This document shows, piece after piece, positions 1 through 9,428 of a stretch of DNA of 64,000 bases; position 1 is the first letter of the stretch; each line of letters opens with the position of its first letter. A model generated the notes under the pieces. It did not search any database. It was not told the DNA's origin and worked only from the letters and a program-made list of their open reading frames with translations. Source of the stretch: Martelella mediterranea (GTDB lineage Bacteria > Pseudomonadota > Alphaproteobacteria > Rhizobiales > Rhizobiaceae); contig PVUG01000008.1 of the NCBI GenBank assembly GCA_003001975.1, forward strand, positions 124,001-188,000. The letters run 5' to 3'. A program made the position numbers and the translations under genes.

Positions 1-641
1 GCCGCATAGGCTATTTCGCTGGACGCACTCGTGGAAAACCGGTCACCGATGATGATGTCGGGTTTGCGCCGGTGGCCGCCGACCGAAACACTGCCCGGCA
101 TCGAGTGGCAGTCGATCAGCACGGCCCGGCCGAACAGGCGCTTGGTATCCTGCATCAGCTGCTTGAGGCTGCGGTGGTAGGGCCGGTAGATATGCTCGAT
201 GCGGGCCAGTCCTTCTTCGGCATCGATCGGCGCCGCATAGATCGGCATGTTTTCCGCAACGATCCGCGGGATGGTTCCAAGCCCGCCGGCCACCCGCATC
301 GATGTTACATTGATATGCGCGGGCAAGGCACCGGAAAACATCCGCGGGTCAAGTTCGAAGGGTTCACGGTTGACGTCGAGAAAGGCGCGCGGAAAAAATG
401 CGCGCTGCAGCGGCGCACCGAAGGCCGGCGCCATCGAGAACAGCTCGTCGACATAAAGATCTTCCGACCGCCTGATCTCATTGGCATCGAGCCTGCTTGC
501 CGCCAGAAAGGCCGCGCTGTACCCCCTGCCGGAATGGGGCGAATTGAAGACGAGCGGCAGGGTCTGCTCTTCCGGGCGGATCACCTCGAAGAACAGCGCA
601 TCTTTGTCAAAATGCGGGTCATGTCTGCCGTTTTCTGTCAC
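1..641 (-). CDS. N-formylglutamate amidohydrolase family protein (partial, C-terminus outside window)
   Basis: The minus strand encodes about 213 residues before the window edge. The N-terminal part contains FNSPHSGRGY and a later DCHSMPGS block, which are hallmarks of the zinc-dependent N-formylglutamate amidohydrolase family; these enzymes release glutamate and formate from N-formyl-L-glutamate, the last step of one histidine-degradation route. I chose a GTG start at 641 because GGAG lies about 6 nt upstream and the reading frame is uninterrupted from there. The gene is divergent from cpdR, an arrangement I recall from several rhizobia. The fold family is clear, but a true role in histidine use is not shown because no other hut gene is visible. 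Confidence 0.85.
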   Translation of the reverse strand, partial: MTENGRHDPHFDKDALFFEVIRPEEQTLPLVFNSPHSGRGYSAAFLAASRLDANEIRRSEDLYVDELFSMAPAFGAPLQRAFFPRAFLDVNREPFELDPRMFSGALPAHINVTSMRVAGGLGTIPRIVAENMPIYAAPIDAEEGLARIEHIYRPYHRSLKQLMQDTKRLFGRAVLIDCHSMPGSVSVGGHRRKPDIIIGDRFSTSASSEIAYA

Positions 642-804
642 TGCAACTCCTTTGATACCGGAGATTTACGCGCTCGCGCCGGTCCTGCCAAGACCGCTGC
701 CCGCCCGAGCGGAAACTTTGGGCCTGTCTTTATTGCTTGTTTACGACATAGGGTCTATCAGACCGGTTAAGAAACAAGCCTGTTGCGCCGATATGGTTGA
801 GCCG

Positions 805-1167
805 ATGGTACTGAAAATTCTTCTGGCGGAAGACGATGATGACATGCGCCGTTTCCTGGTGAAAGCCCTGGAAAAGGCCGGCTATCAGGTCGCCGCTTTC
901 GACAATGGCGCAAGCGCCTATGACCGGCTGCGCGAGGAGCCGTTTTCGCTGCTTCTGACCGATATCGTGATGCCCGAGATGGACGGTATCGAGCTTGCCC
1001 GCCGGGCAACCGAGCTCGACCCCGATCTCAAGGTGATCTTCATCACCGGTTTCGCCGCCGTCGCGCTCAACGCCGATTCGGCTGCGCCGAAGGATGCCAA
1101 GGTGCTGTCCAAGCCGTTTCACCTGCGCGATCTTGTCGACGAAGTGGAAAAGGTTCTCACCCCTTGA
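805..1167 (+). CDS. cpdR: Single-domain response regulator CpdR
   Basis: This 120-residue stand-alone receiver domain has the acidic pocket (AEDDDDM near residues 7-13), the phosphorylatable Asp in LLLTDIVMPEMDGIE, and the conserved Thr and Lys (FITGF, LSKPFH). Both its length and its sequence, including KALEKAGYQV and NGASAYDRLREEPF, match CpdR. In Caulobacter and Sinorhizobium, unphosphorylated CpdR recruits ClpXP to the pole and promotes degradation of cell-cycle regulators. I chose the ATG at 805, although an in-frame ATG lies at 793. It is followed by tRNA-Val. Confidence 0.92.
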   Translation: MVLKILLAEDDDDMRRFLVKALEKAGYQVAAFDNGASAYDRLREEPFSLLLTDIVMPEMDGIELARRATELDPDLKVIFITGFAAVALNADSAAPKDAKVLSKPFHLRDLVDEVEKVLTP

Positions 1168-1262
1168 GGCCCACGACGTGGCGGGAAAGCACGTAGCGAC
1201 AAAAAAGCTTCAAAAACCAGTTGACGCCGCCGCCAAAGTTTGGAATACACCGCGCCACGGAT

Positions 1263-1337
<75 letters not shown>

Positions 1338-1356
1338 TCCAATTTCATGACTTGTT

Positions 1357-1387
1357 AGGGCTTTCGCTAACCGCGGAGGCCCTTTTT
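1357..1387 (+). terminator. Rho-independent terminator after tRNA-Val
   Basis: An 11-bp stem (AGGGCTTTCGC paired with GCGGAGGCCCT, including two G-T pairs) closes a TAACC loop and runs straight into a TTTTT tract. It starts about 20 nt after the tRNA CCA end and is well placed to end the cpdR/tRNA transcripts. Confidence 0.85.
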
Positions 1388-1840
1388 GCTTGGTGGCCTG
1401 CGGGTTTGTCGGACGCGCGTGCCGACACTCATCTTCTGCCAAGCAAAAAGTGCGCATGGCGCAATATTCGCCCTACGTCCTTGGTGTTACGTCCCCCCCG
1501 TAAACTTGACCCACTGTCGGGCTGCTCCGTCCAACTGCAGATCTTGGCTCCGAAGTGTTCGGTTCGGCTGTGATCACGGCCACACGAAGGGATGTGGCAG
1601 TAAATTTTGCCAGATACCTAGGGAAATGCCTTGAATTTGAAGACCAAAACCGAGTAGCTTAACGACCATATTTCGTTGCTGACTATGCTCACCCAGCTTA
1701 TTCATCTACTTATTGATTTAAACGCTATCTGCTTCAACACACAGGTTAAATTCGGCCGAATGGAAAACCCTGATGTAAAAGTATGAGAATACTGCATAGG
1801 TTTTTCGTATCTTTCTGACCTATAAATTTGAGAGCACAAC
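1388..1840. other. Gene-free stretch between tRNA-Val and ugd
   Basis: I see no convincing coding region. Around 1490-1525 there is a stretch (TTACGTCCCCCC followed by AAACTTGACCCAC) that resembles the end of an insertion sequence, but no transposase or matching second end is present. The last 60 bases are AT-rich and contain TATAAA near 1821-1826, a possible -10 region for ugd, although no good -35 box could be fixed. Confidence 0.3.
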
Positions 1841-3007
1841 ATGAAAATCGCGGTTGCCGGTCTCGGCTATGTCGGACTTTCCAATGCCATCCTGCTTTCC
1901 CAGAAACACAACGTCATCGCTGTCGATGTGAACGAGGACCGTGTCCTTCAGGTCAATGACAAGAAGAGCCCCATTATCGATGCTGAGATTGAGGATTATC
2001 TGGTAAACCGTTCGCTCAACCTGACGGCGACCACGAACGCAGCCGCCGCCTTCAGTGACGCCGATTTCGTCATCATCGCAACACCGACCAACTACAACAC
2101 GGAAACGAACTATTTCGACACATCTTCGGTCGAATCCGTCATCAGCGCCGTCAAGGCCATCAACACCAAGGCAACCATCGTCATCAAGTCGACGATCCCC
2201 GTAGGCTTTGTCGAACGCATACGGCGTGAACTCGAGACGGATCAGGTCCTCTTTTCACCGGAATTTCTGCGTGAAGGTCGTGCGCTCTATGACAATCTGC
2301 ATCCTTCCCGCATCATTGTCGGAGAACAATCCGAGCGGGCGCAGACGTTTGCAGACCTACTGGTCGAAGGCGCGATAAAAAAGGACGCGCCGGTACTGTT
2401 CACCAACCCGTCCGAGGCGGAAGCAATCAAACTGTTCGCCAATACCTTTCTCGCCATGCGTGTCGCTTATTTCAACGAACTCGACAGCTATGCCATGACC
2501 CATGGAATGGACACCCGACAGATTGTTCAGGGGATCGGTCTCGATCCAAGGATTGGAAGCCACTACAATAACCCCTCATTCGGTTATGGTGGCTATTGCC
2601 TGCCGAAGGATACCAGGCAGCTTCTGGCAAACTATTCGGAAGTACCTCAAAATCTCATCCGCGCCATCGTCGATGCGAATACCACGCGCAAGGACTTCAT
2701 CGCCGAGCGTATCATCGCGTTAAAACCGGAGACCGTCGGCATCTACCGCCTAGTGATGAAGGCCGGTTCGGACAATTTCCGCGACTCCTCCGTTCAGGGC
2801 ATCATGAAACGGATCAAGGCCAAGGGCATCCGCGTCATTGTGTTTGAACCGGTCTTGAGCGAACCGGAATTCTTCCGTTCGCCTGTCGTCAACGATCTTC
2901 AGGAATTCAAGCAGGCGGCGGACGTAATCGTCGCCAATCGCATCACCGACGAGATACGGGACGTCACGGACAAGGTTTTCACGCGCGACCTTTTCGGGAA
3001 TGATTGA
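1841..3007 (+). CDS. ugd: UDP-glucose 6-dehydrogenase
   Basis: This 388-residue protein has the short-form Ugd length. It has an N-terminal Rossmann motif GLGYVG (residues 8-12 region), a central dimerisation helix, and the catalytic cysteine in [13 protein letters not shown] (Cys253). It oxidises UDP-glucose to UDP-glucuronate with two NAD+, supplying an acidic sugar for polysaccharide. It is the only plus-strand gene of the exopolysaccharide locus and converges on the Wzz/BY-kinase gene. The C-terminal [18 protein letters not shown] segment is typical of the E. coli-type enzymes. Related nucleotide-sugar dehydrogenases differ in substrate, so UDP-glucose is the likely but not the only option. 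Confidence 0.9.
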   Translation: MKIAVAGLGYVGLSNAILLSQKHNVIAVDVNEDRVLQVNDKKSPIIDAEIEDYLVNRSLNLTATTNAAAAFSDADFVIIATPTNYNTETNYFDTSSVESVISAVKAINTKATIVIKSTIPVGFVERIRRELETDQVLFSPEFLREGRALYDNLHPSRIIVGEQSERAQTFADLLVEGAIKKDAPVLFTNPSEAEAIKLFANTFLAMRVAYFNELDSYAMTHGMDTRQIVQGIGLDPRIGSHYNNPSFGYGGYCLPKDTRQLLANYSEVPQNLIRAIVDANTTRKDFIAERIIALKPETVGIYRLVMKAGSDNFRDSSVQGIMKRIKAKGIRVIVFEPVLSEPEFFRSPVVNDLQEFKQAADVIVANRITDEIRDVTDKVFTRDLFGND

Positions 3008-3029
3008 TATTCAATATCAATCATTCCCG
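2995..3029 (+). terminator. Perfect 17-bp palindrome overlapping the ugd stop codon
   Basis: A perfect inverted repeat (CGGGAATGATTGATATT, one central C, then its exact complement) spans 35 bases. The ugd TGA stop (3005-3007) lies inside the left arm. There is no long T tract, so termination may be inefficient or bidirectional. It sits between the convergent ugd and the copolymerase/kinase gene. Confidence 0.6.
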
Positions 3030-3328
3030 CTTCCTCAGTGGCGCCTTCACATGGAGTGTAGATCAGACCGGAGACAAGGCAGCTACGATCAATTGCTGGT
3101 TTACATATTTCCAAAACACATCTGACCGACCACAAACTTTAGAGAACATAAAGTATACGAGCAGACATCCCATCGTGGGTTGTGAGCAACACACCGCACC
3201 CTCTCGACGACACGATACAACGTTGAAATCGCTCGCGCGCCGTGAAGTCGTTTCCTACTGCCAAAAATGCGACATCGGGCAACAGCCCGAGCCCGAACGA
3301 AGCCACTGCTCCGCTCTTCCCGCCAGAG
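3030..3328. other. Non-coding spacer between convergent ugd and Wzz/BY-kinase gene
   Basis: About 300 bases lie between the hairpin after ugd and the stop codon of the kinase gene. Open frames here are short, have no ribosome-binding site and do not resemble any protein I know. I see no clear regulatory element. Confidence 0.3.
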
Positions 3329-5524
3329 CTATCTATCGTAGTATTCACTCGAACTGTAGGCGTAATAGGAACCGTAGCTATTCCCGTATCCATAGCGCCT
3401 CATTCCCGACGCGCTTATCTGGTTAAGCACCAGTCCATCGACTTCCGCGTGAACAGAATCGATCATGTTCAGCGCTTCGGAAAGCTGGGACCTGCTGGTT
3501 TGGTTCCACTTCACGACGACAACGACCCTGTCGACCTGTTTGGCGACAATTCGGCTGTCAGGCACGATCAGGACTGGCGGCGTATCGATAATGATGTGGT
3601 CATAGCGTGAGCGAAGCTCCGTCAGCAAAGCGCTGAAGTTCGGAGAAGAAACGATATCTGCGGCATTGGCCGTCGACTTGCCGCTGCCCAACACGTCGAA
3701 TCCAAATTCGGCATTGTGTTGAACCACTTCATCAATTGTCGCGGTTCCGTTCAGGACCGACATCAACCCCTTTTCCTGGTCGATATCGAAATACTCTCCG
3801 AGTGCACGGCGCCTGATGTCGCCCTCCATCACAAGCACCCTCTTGCCAAGACCAGTCATGTTCAGGGCAAGAGCAAGAGAAATAGAGGTCTTGCCCTCTC
3901 CTGGAAGCGACGAGGTTACCATGATAATTTGCGGATCGGAATCGGCATCGGAAAGCAGTATCGACGTCCTGAGATTGCGGATTGATTCAGCTGCCGCCGA
4001 TGTCCCGTGCTCATGAAAATAAGACAGGAGTTTCTGGCGACGATTGACAGAAACGAGTGGAATCTGCCCCAGGACTTGTTCTCCTGTCGCCTGCTCCAGT
4101 TCCGGCGCTGTATGAAAGACGCGGTTGCGGACCTCTCTCAGCAGGGTTATCCCAGTTCCCAGTGCCAGCCCCAAGGCCAATGACACAACAAGAATGAGAG
4201 GCTTCCGCGGCTCGATGGGGCCGCCCGGAACAACAGCCTCGGCAATAATACGGCTATCAGGTTTCTGAATGCCCTGCTGCGCCGATGTCTCTTTCAGCCG
4301 CCCCAGAAAATACTGATACAGCAAGCGGTTCGCTTCCGCTTCGCGTGTAAGCTGCTGAAGTTGAATAAGCTCTTGACCCTGACGCTCGATCTGTCCGCTC
4401 AGCCGCTCCTCCGAGTTCTGCAACGCCGTGAGATTGGAGCTCTGACGCGTTTGGTTTGCCTGCGCGTCGGAAATGATCGCACTGTAAGTCCGATCAAATT
4501 CAGCAGCATCGGCAGCGTTGGAAGGCGCCGTTGCCGCCAGCTGCTCCAGCCTGGTGTTGCCCGAGACGGCGGCTTTCTCGCTGAAGCTCTCGGCATTTTG
4601 CAGCATCGCCAGCCGAGCGGCAGCCTCACGCGCATTCGAGCGCGTGGATTCCAGCCTGTCACGAACAGAGCTCAACTGGCGTTGCAGGCCTGCAAGAACC
4701 TCTGGCGTGATCATCGGATTTGCCGACTGGAACTCACTGACCCTGACTTCTGATTGCTCAAGATCCTGCTGAAGTTGGCCCACCTGGTCGGTCAACCAGA
4801 CAATCGCCTCCTTCATGCTCTCGCGCTTAACGTCAATCTGATCCTGCACATATTGCTGGGCGATGGTATCGGCAATAAGAGCAGCCTTCTGCGGGCTTTC
4901 CGATGTGACCGTGATGTTGAACACAGAGGTGGTCGGCAGGTTGCGCACATTGAGGTGCGCGCGAAGAGAACTGATCACGGAATCACGAATAGCCCGATCC
5001 ATGGCTTCTCTATCAGAGGCAGAAGTGTCACTCTGCTCGTTTGAAAAAAACCATGATGAGATAGTGGACCTGATGCGCGCTTTCAAAGAAGGCGTTCTCA
5101 AACGTCCGTTGAATTCAGGATCTTCTATCAGGTCAAGCTCGTCAACGACATCACCCAGCAAGACACGGGACTGGATGACCTGGATTTCCGATCCAATGGC
5201 GTTGGAGTCATTACTCAGTTCGCCGACAACCGACGGGAGATCGACAATCTGTCCGGTCTGATTATTGCGCATCACCTGCGCGGTCGCACTGTATATCGGC
5301 GTTGCCACATTGTAGGCGTAATAGGCGCCTGCCAGCATGACGACCAAGCCGAAGGCTAGAATGATGAACTTGTCCCGCCACAGAGCACGCAGAAAGCGAA
5401 GATCGATAACAGCTTCTTCACTATCTCGGGAATGAGAAGCACTTCCGGCGTGCGAATAATGTTCCATAGACATAGGTTGAACGGGACCTTTTGTTATCGT
5501 TCGCCTGAAAAGATAGACATTCAC
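3329..5524 (-). CDS. Polysaccharide copolymerase fused to a tyrosine autokinase (Wzz-BY-kinase, Wzc/ExoP type)
   Basis: This 731-residue inner-membrane protein is predicted to control chain length and export of Wzy-dependent polysaccharide. An N-terminal Wzz domain has a transmembrane segment near residues 53-71, a long periplasmic coiled-coil region, a Pro-rich stretch and a second membrane segment near 443-463. The cytoplasmic BY-kinase follows, with Walker A GEGKTS (542-547), Walker A' VLVMEGD (563-569) and Walker B IIIDTPP (644-650). It ends in a tyrosine-rich tail (711-730) that is presumably autophosphorylated. The frame opens with GTG at 5524, but the ATG at 5473 (residue 18) is an alternative start. 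It is the last gene of the long minus-strand locus. No Wzb phosphatase or Wza exporter is nearby. Confidence 0.92.
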   Translation of the reverse strand: MNVYLFRRTITKGPVQPMSMEHYSHAGSASHSRDSEEAVIDLRFLRALWRDKFIILAFGLVVMLAGAYYAYNVATPIYSATAQVMRNNQTGQIVDLPSVVGELSNDSNAIGSEIQVIQSRVLLGDVVDELDLIEDPEFNGRLRTPSLKARIRSTISSWFFSNEQSDTSASDREAMDRAIRDSVISSLRAHLNVRNLPTTSVFNITVTSESPQKAALIADTIAQQYVQDQIDVKRESMKEAIVWLTDQVGQLQQDLEQSEVRVSEFQSANPMITPEVLAGLQRQLSSVRDRLESTRSNAREAAARLAMLQNAESFSEKAAVSGNTRLEQLAATAPSNAADAAEFDRTYSAIISDAQANQTRQSSNLTALQNSEERLSGQIERQGQELIQLQQLTREAEANRLLYQYFLGRLKETSAQQGIQKPDSRIIAEAVVPGGPIEPRKPLILVVSLALGLALGTGITLLREVRNRVFHTAPELEQATGEQVLGQIPLVSVNRRQKLLSYFHEHGTSAAAESIRNLRTSILLSDADSDPQIIMVTSSLPGEGKTSISLALALNMTGLGKRVLVMEGDIRRRALGEYFDIDQEKGLMSVLNGTATIDEVVQHNAEFGFDVLGSGKSTANAADIVSSPNFSALLTELRSRYDHIIIDTPPVLIVPDSRIVAKQVDRVVVVVKWNQTSRSQLSEALNMIDSVHAEVDGLVLNQISASGMRRYGYGNSYGSYYAYSSSEYYDR

Positions 5525-5612
5525 AAAGGGCGAAATGTAAAATTCAGAATTTTATCTTGAACGCGAAATTTCTAGAAAAATCAATGACGCTTTATGTTAA
5601 TGATCAACAAAA

Positions 5613-6554
5613 TCAAGTGAGTTTGAGGCCTGTCATCTCTTCAAGCTTTTTTAGCTTTCCCTGCTTATCCGGGATCTCTCCAAGCGCCCTGTCAAATTCC
5701 AGTGCCTTGGCCCCAACGAGGAACCGATACCAGAAGCCCTGCAAAAAGTGATAGATTAAGCCCTCTTTTCCGTCAAGAAATCCAAGCTGAATGAAATAGC
5801 GATAAAGGAAATAGCCAAGAGGGCCACACCAGAACGGCATCCGGTTATAAATGTCTTCTTTGATAAAACGCTTGATCCCGGCCTGTCGGGAACCATCATC
5901 ACGGCTCAGTTCCTCACGCGCAAAAAGTTCATAGCGTTGGTTCAGAATATCTACCGCCTCACGGGTGGCATACTTGTTGTGCTTATCGGTAAAGAAGGTC
6001 AGATCATTGAGGTTGTGGTCTGAAAAAGCATGTTTAAACGTCACCGTCTCTCCGCCCCAGACGATGATATGTTCATCCATCCAGCGGTTTTCGATACGAC
6101 CGTGGCCACGGCGCCAGATCCGCGTAAGGATCAGCGGATATCGCCCACCGTGACGGATGAAGCGATCAAGAAAAATATGCCGGCGCTTCAGATTGACTGC
6201 CACAGTCTCAGGTCCCAGTTCAGGAAGCCTGGTGCTGATTTCGTCGACTAGCTCGGGATCGAAGACTTCGTCCGCATCCATCCGCATGACCCAGTCTGCC
6301 GTGATCGGCGCATTGTCCAGCCCCCACTGGAACTGGCGCGCATAGTTGACCCACCGATTGGACAGAACAACGGCGCCCTTTTCGCGCGCGATTTCCGCAG
6401 TACGGTCAGTCGAAAATGCATCGATGACGAAAACTTCTTTCGCAATTGGACGAATGCTGTCAAGTGCGCGCCCGATATGCCGCTCCTCGTTGAAGGTCAG
6501 AAAGACAACGGCGATTTGTTTCCGGTTTTCTTCAGGAAGCACTGTGGTCCTCAC
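5613..6554 (-). CDS. Glycosyltransferase family 2 (WaaE/KdtX-like)
   Basis: This 313-residue protein begins with a GT-A fold: VVFLTFNEERHIGRAL, FVIDAFSTDRT, and a metal/nucleotide-binding DxD in MRMDADEVFDPEL. The order of blocks, including RRHIFLDRFIRHGGRYP and WMDEHIIVWGG, resembles the WaaE/KdtX-like GT2 group, which adds hexoses during lipopolysaccharide or exopolysaccharide assembly. Donor and acceptor are unknown. Its start overlaps the end of the upstream acetyltransferase gene by 23 nt, which suggests translational coupling. Confidence 0.85.
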   Translation of the reverse strand: MRTTVLPEENRKQIAVVFLTFNEERHIGRALDSIRPIAKEVFVIDAFSTDRTAEIAREKGAVVLSNRWVNYARQFQWGLDNAPITADWVMRMDADEVFDPELVDEISTRLPELGPETVAVNLKRRHIFLDRFIRHGGRYPLILTRIWRRGHGRIENRWMDEHIIVWGGETVTFKHAFSDHNLNDLTFFTDKHNKYATREAVDILNQRYELFAREELSRDDGSRQAGIKRFIKEDIYNRMPFWCGPLGYFLYRYFIQLGFLDGKEGLIYHFLQGFWYRFLVGAKALEFDRALGEIPDKQGKLKKLEEMTGLKLT

Positions 6555-7101
6555 TGAGTGTTCGATCCTTGATCACCCGCGCGGGATTCCCGGCGACCAC
6601 CTTCCATGAGTCTATGTCCCGCACCACAACCGAACGTGCGCCCACTACGGCCCCTTCGCCAATAGTCACTCCTGGGCCCACAAACGCCTCGGCCGCCACC
6701 CATGCATGATCACAGATCACAATTGGCCGGGAAAAAAGGCGGCGCGCCCTGGTTTTGATCTCGTGAGAGGCCGTGCAGATGAATGCACGCTGGCTAACCG
6801 TCGTATAGTCACCCATCTTCAGCGGGCCGATCGTATAGCAGTCAACGCCCTCGGCCAGGCATGCATAGTTTCCCATCTCGAGGTTCCACGGAGCCCAGAC
6901 AAAGCAGTTGGGTGCAACGCGGCTCCCTTTTCCGATCCGGGCGCCAAAAGCTCTCAGCAAGAACAGCCTCCAGCGATCGAAGATGATGAATCGGGGCGTC
7001 GGTCTGAAAAAAAACAGATAGACAATACGCCAGATCAGCCGGCGCAGGCGCAAGCCAAAAGACATTTCGTCAACATATAGTCGCTTGACCTTCTCGGCCA
7101 T
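6532..7101 (-). CDS. Left-handed beta-helix acetyltransferase (WcaF-like)
   Basis: This is a hexapeptide-repeat acyltransferase of about 189 residues. The imperfect repeats (IGKGSRVAPNCFVWAP, MGDYTTVSQRAFICTASH, IGEGAVVGARSVVVRDI) and the terminal VAGNPARVIKDR block match the WcaF/maltose-O-acetyltransferase group, which transfers acetyl from acetyl-CoA to sugar hydroxyls. The His in TASHEIKT is the expected catalytic base. I chose ATG 7101, which has AAGGAGG about 11 nt upstream; a TTG at 7140 would extend it by 13 residues. It probably O-acetylates the repeat unit. Confidence 0.85.
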   Translation of the reverse strand: MAEKVKRLYVDEMSFGLRLRRLIWRIVYLFFFRPTPRFIIFDRWRLFLLRAFGARIGKGSRVAPNCFVWAPWNLEMGNYACLAEGVDCYTIGPLKMGDYTTVSQRAFICTASHEIKTRARRLFSRPIVICDHAWVAAEAFVGPGVTIGEGAVVGARSVVVRDIDSWKVVAGNPARVIKDRTLSEDHSAS

Positions 7102-7224
7102 CGTGACCCAAGCCTCCTTGTCCAGAACATTTCCGGCCAAACCAAAATCCGGCAGAATGCACTTTCGCTCAGTTTTTACGCAATTCCTGACGAAAAACCG
7201 GTCCCAGGTTTTCCCGTAATCGCT

Positions 7225-8244
7225 CTAGAATTCTTCAACAATCTCGTTTTCAAGAACAATACGCCCGTCGATCAACGCCTCCATTTGTCGAATGAAGCGG
7301 ACCATCTCGTCGGTGCCTTGCCCACGGTTGACGAGGCAATTAAACGTTTTGTCGGAGAACGGTTGCAGTTCGTAATGAAGCGGAAATCGTTTCAAAATAA
7401 CATCGTTCAGCCATTTACGATTGATTGGCGACTCCCGCCGAAAAATCTTCATCTTGTAATTAAATATATAATATACGGCCGAAACGAACTTGAAATAAGG
7501 ATCGTCTTCCCCCAGCACACGATAGGGAGATCCCGAAAAAATACTTCCGAGGTTCGGATACATAAAGTCCTGATACTTATGCCTTTTGGCATGGTACACT
7601 TCCATTTTTCCGAAAATCTTTTGCGGGTCGCCATGCGGCAACTCGAAAGTCACATTGCAGACGAAAGCGCCTGATGCCTCTCTTCGTAAAACCGAGGAGC
7701 GATGTGTGAGCTGCAGTTCGGCCAGCGTGAAGAAACGCAGCGTACCGTCCGGCATCGCCAGTTGCGCGCCGACGAGATTGTCCTTGAGCTCGTCTCCGTA
7801 GGCACCGGCATTCATGAACAGGCCGCCTCCAAGCGTTCCGGGAATACCTTCGAATGCCTCAAACCCCGTAAGGCCATGAAACAGCGCCGCACGCGAAAGG
7901 TCAGGAACCATCACCCCGCCTTCCGCCACAATTTTTCCCGTTGTATTATCCACCGATAGGTCCGTCATATTGGTGGATGAAACCAACACGGGATAATCGA
8001 CCTGATCCAGAAACAGCAGATTCGATGTATTGCCGACAATTTTGTAGGCGACATCATTGGTCGTCAAAAATCCAAGAAGGCTCGCTGCCTGATCTGCGGT
8101 CGAGGGTTTCGCGATCAGTTGGGCCCGGCCGCCGGTACGAAGATAGGTCATCCGGGAAAGGTCGACATCATGATCGAATACTATTTCCAAATCCCTGCAA
8201 TGATTGATGATTTTGGCGGCAATGCCGTCTGAAAGAAAGGCCAT
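7225..8244 (-). CDS. MurB-like FAD oxidoreductase within the polysaccharide locus
   Basis: This 339-residue protein has the architecture of UDP-N-acetylenolpyruvoylglucosamine reductase. There is an FAD-binding N-terminal part (TYLRTGGRA at 33-41, VGNTSNLLF at 70-78, IPGTLGGGLFMNAGAYG at 134-150) and a C-terminal substrate domain. The MurB catalytic residues appear kept: Arg in THRSSV (Arg182), Ser in NLGSIF (Ser234) and Glu near the end (LENE, Glu332). Canonical MurB makes UDP-MurNAc for peptidoglycan and lies in the mur-fts cluster, so a copy beside pyruvyltransferase-fold and acetyltransferase genes suggests reduction of an enolpyruvyl group on a polysaccharide sugar. The middle part (about 245-290) looks unlike standard MurB. 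The family call is strong; the substrate is inference. Confidence 0.8.
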   Translation of the reverse strand: MAFLSDGIAAKIINHCRDLEIVFDHDVDLSRMTYLRTGGRAQLIAKPSTADQAASLLGFLTTNDVAYKIVGNTSNLLFLDQVDYPVLVSSTNMTDLSVDNTTGKIVAEGGVMVPDLSRAALFHGLTGFEAFEGIPGTLGGGLFMNAGAYGDELKDNLVGAQLAMPDGTLRFFTLAELQLTHRSSVLRREASGAFVCNVTFELPHGDPQKIFGKMEVYHAKRHKYQDFMYPNLGSIFSGSPYRVLGEDDPYFKFVSAVYYIFNYKMKIFRRESPINRKWLNDVILKRFPLHYELQPFSDKTFNCLVNRGQGTDEMVRFIRQMEALIDGRIVLENEIVEEF

Positions 8245-8273
8245 AATCAGGCTCCGGCTAAACGATTAAGTAA

Positions 8274-9428
8274 TTATTTTTCCAATTGCGCGTTCAGGAA
8301 GTCACGGCCTGTCTTCTGCATTTTCTGAAGATTTTCAGAAGTCTTTGCCCAATCGATCGGCTCGCCTATCCTGCGGCGCGCCGTCGCCACATCGCCGGCT
8401 TCGACAAACCTGTCCGTAAGCTCCAGTTTCTGCAGAAGGTCCTTGGCGCGCTCGTTCAGACCGCCCTTGACCCCCGGCAACCCAACCACGAGAAATGGCT
8501 TCTGCAGCAGTATGCTGAGGACTGTGCCATGAAACGAATTGGTGACTGAGAACTCTGAACTGTTGATCAAGGAGACCCATCCCGCCGGAGAAGGATAGAC
8601 GGTCTCGCCGATCTCACGCCAACGACGGTGCACGTTGTAGGGCGAAACGATCGGCGCGCCGATGGTCCGCGAAACCTCTTCCGTTACCTCTCGAATGCCG
8701 TCTCCGGAACGCAGAGCATAGCAGAACACATGCCCTGTACGGACCGGTTCCGCTCGATCGACCAAGGTCGAAAAATCGCCGAGCAGGATCGCCGGATCGG
8801 GCACGCAAGCAGCCTCGCGTCTGGTAACAGAACGCAAAATATCAACGCCGCTTTGCTCGCGGACCGAAAGTCCGTCGACAGTGCCTATATACGCCCTGAC
8901 ATCATCATTGTAGGCCGTGTCGAGTGTCGCCCTGCCGAAACTGGGCGCATATGTTACCCGGCGAGCCTTCACAGTCGGCCCGAAGGCCAGAAAGTAAACA
9001 GGGTCAAGGCCTTTCTGGTCAGATGGGTTCCATATCTGGTCGCTGCCCGTGATCAGCATGTCGAACCGCCCTTCGCGACTGGACAGGAATGTCTCGACGT
9101 CTTCCTTCGTTTCCAGTCGCGTTCCCGTAACCCCGAGCACATCGCGGTGAAACGCCGCGAAAAGCTCTGCCTGCTGGCGGTTACCCAGAAATTTACGTTT
9201 CAGCCTCGAAAGCTTCAGATATAGAATCTTGAGATTTGACCGGAAGTGTGCGGGCTTAAAAATACCGGAAAAGTCTCCACCCTCTTCTACATAGCGAGGA
9301 TGGTAATTGACGAATTCCGCCTGATGCCCTTGCTCAATGAGCCATTGACGCGTCCCGTAGGCCTGCATCAAAGCGCCGAAATTTTCTGAGAAATGATAGG
9401 TGAATATCCCTATACGTTTTGCTGACAA
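8274..9428 (-). CDS. Polysaccharide pyruvyl transferase family protein
   Basis: This 384-residue protein starts with GIFTYHFSENFGALMQAYG and contains LITGSDQIWNP, TYAPSFG and NSFHGTVLSILLQKPFLVV, the characteristic blocks of the polysaccharide pyruvyl transferase family (GT-B-like fold). Members add ketal pyruvate from PEP to exopolysaccharide sugars, though several act as glycosyltransferases. The start is a TTG at 9428 with GGAG 8 nt upstream; the next in-frame Met is residue 21, inside the conserved block. It lies directly upstream of the MurB-like gene on the same strand. Confidence 0.85.
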   Translation of the reverse strand: MSAKRIGIFTYHFSENFGALMQAYGTRQWLIEQGHQAEFVNYHPRYVEEGGDFSGIFKPAHFRSNLKILYLKLSRLKRKFLGNRQQAELFAAFHRDVLGVTGTRLETKEDVETFLSSREGRFDMLITGSDQIWNPSDQKGLDPVYFLAFGPTVKARRVTYAPSFGRATLDTAYNDDVRAYIGTVDGLSVREQSGVDILRSVTRREAACVPDPAILLGDFSTLVDRAEPVRTGHVFCYALRSGDGIREVTEEVSRTIGAPIVSPYNVHRRWREIGETVYPSPAGWVSLINSSEFSVTNSFHGTVLSILLQKPFLVVGLPGVKGGLNERAKDLLQKLELTDRFVEAGDVATARRRIGEPIDWAKTSENLQKMQKTGRDFLNAQLEK

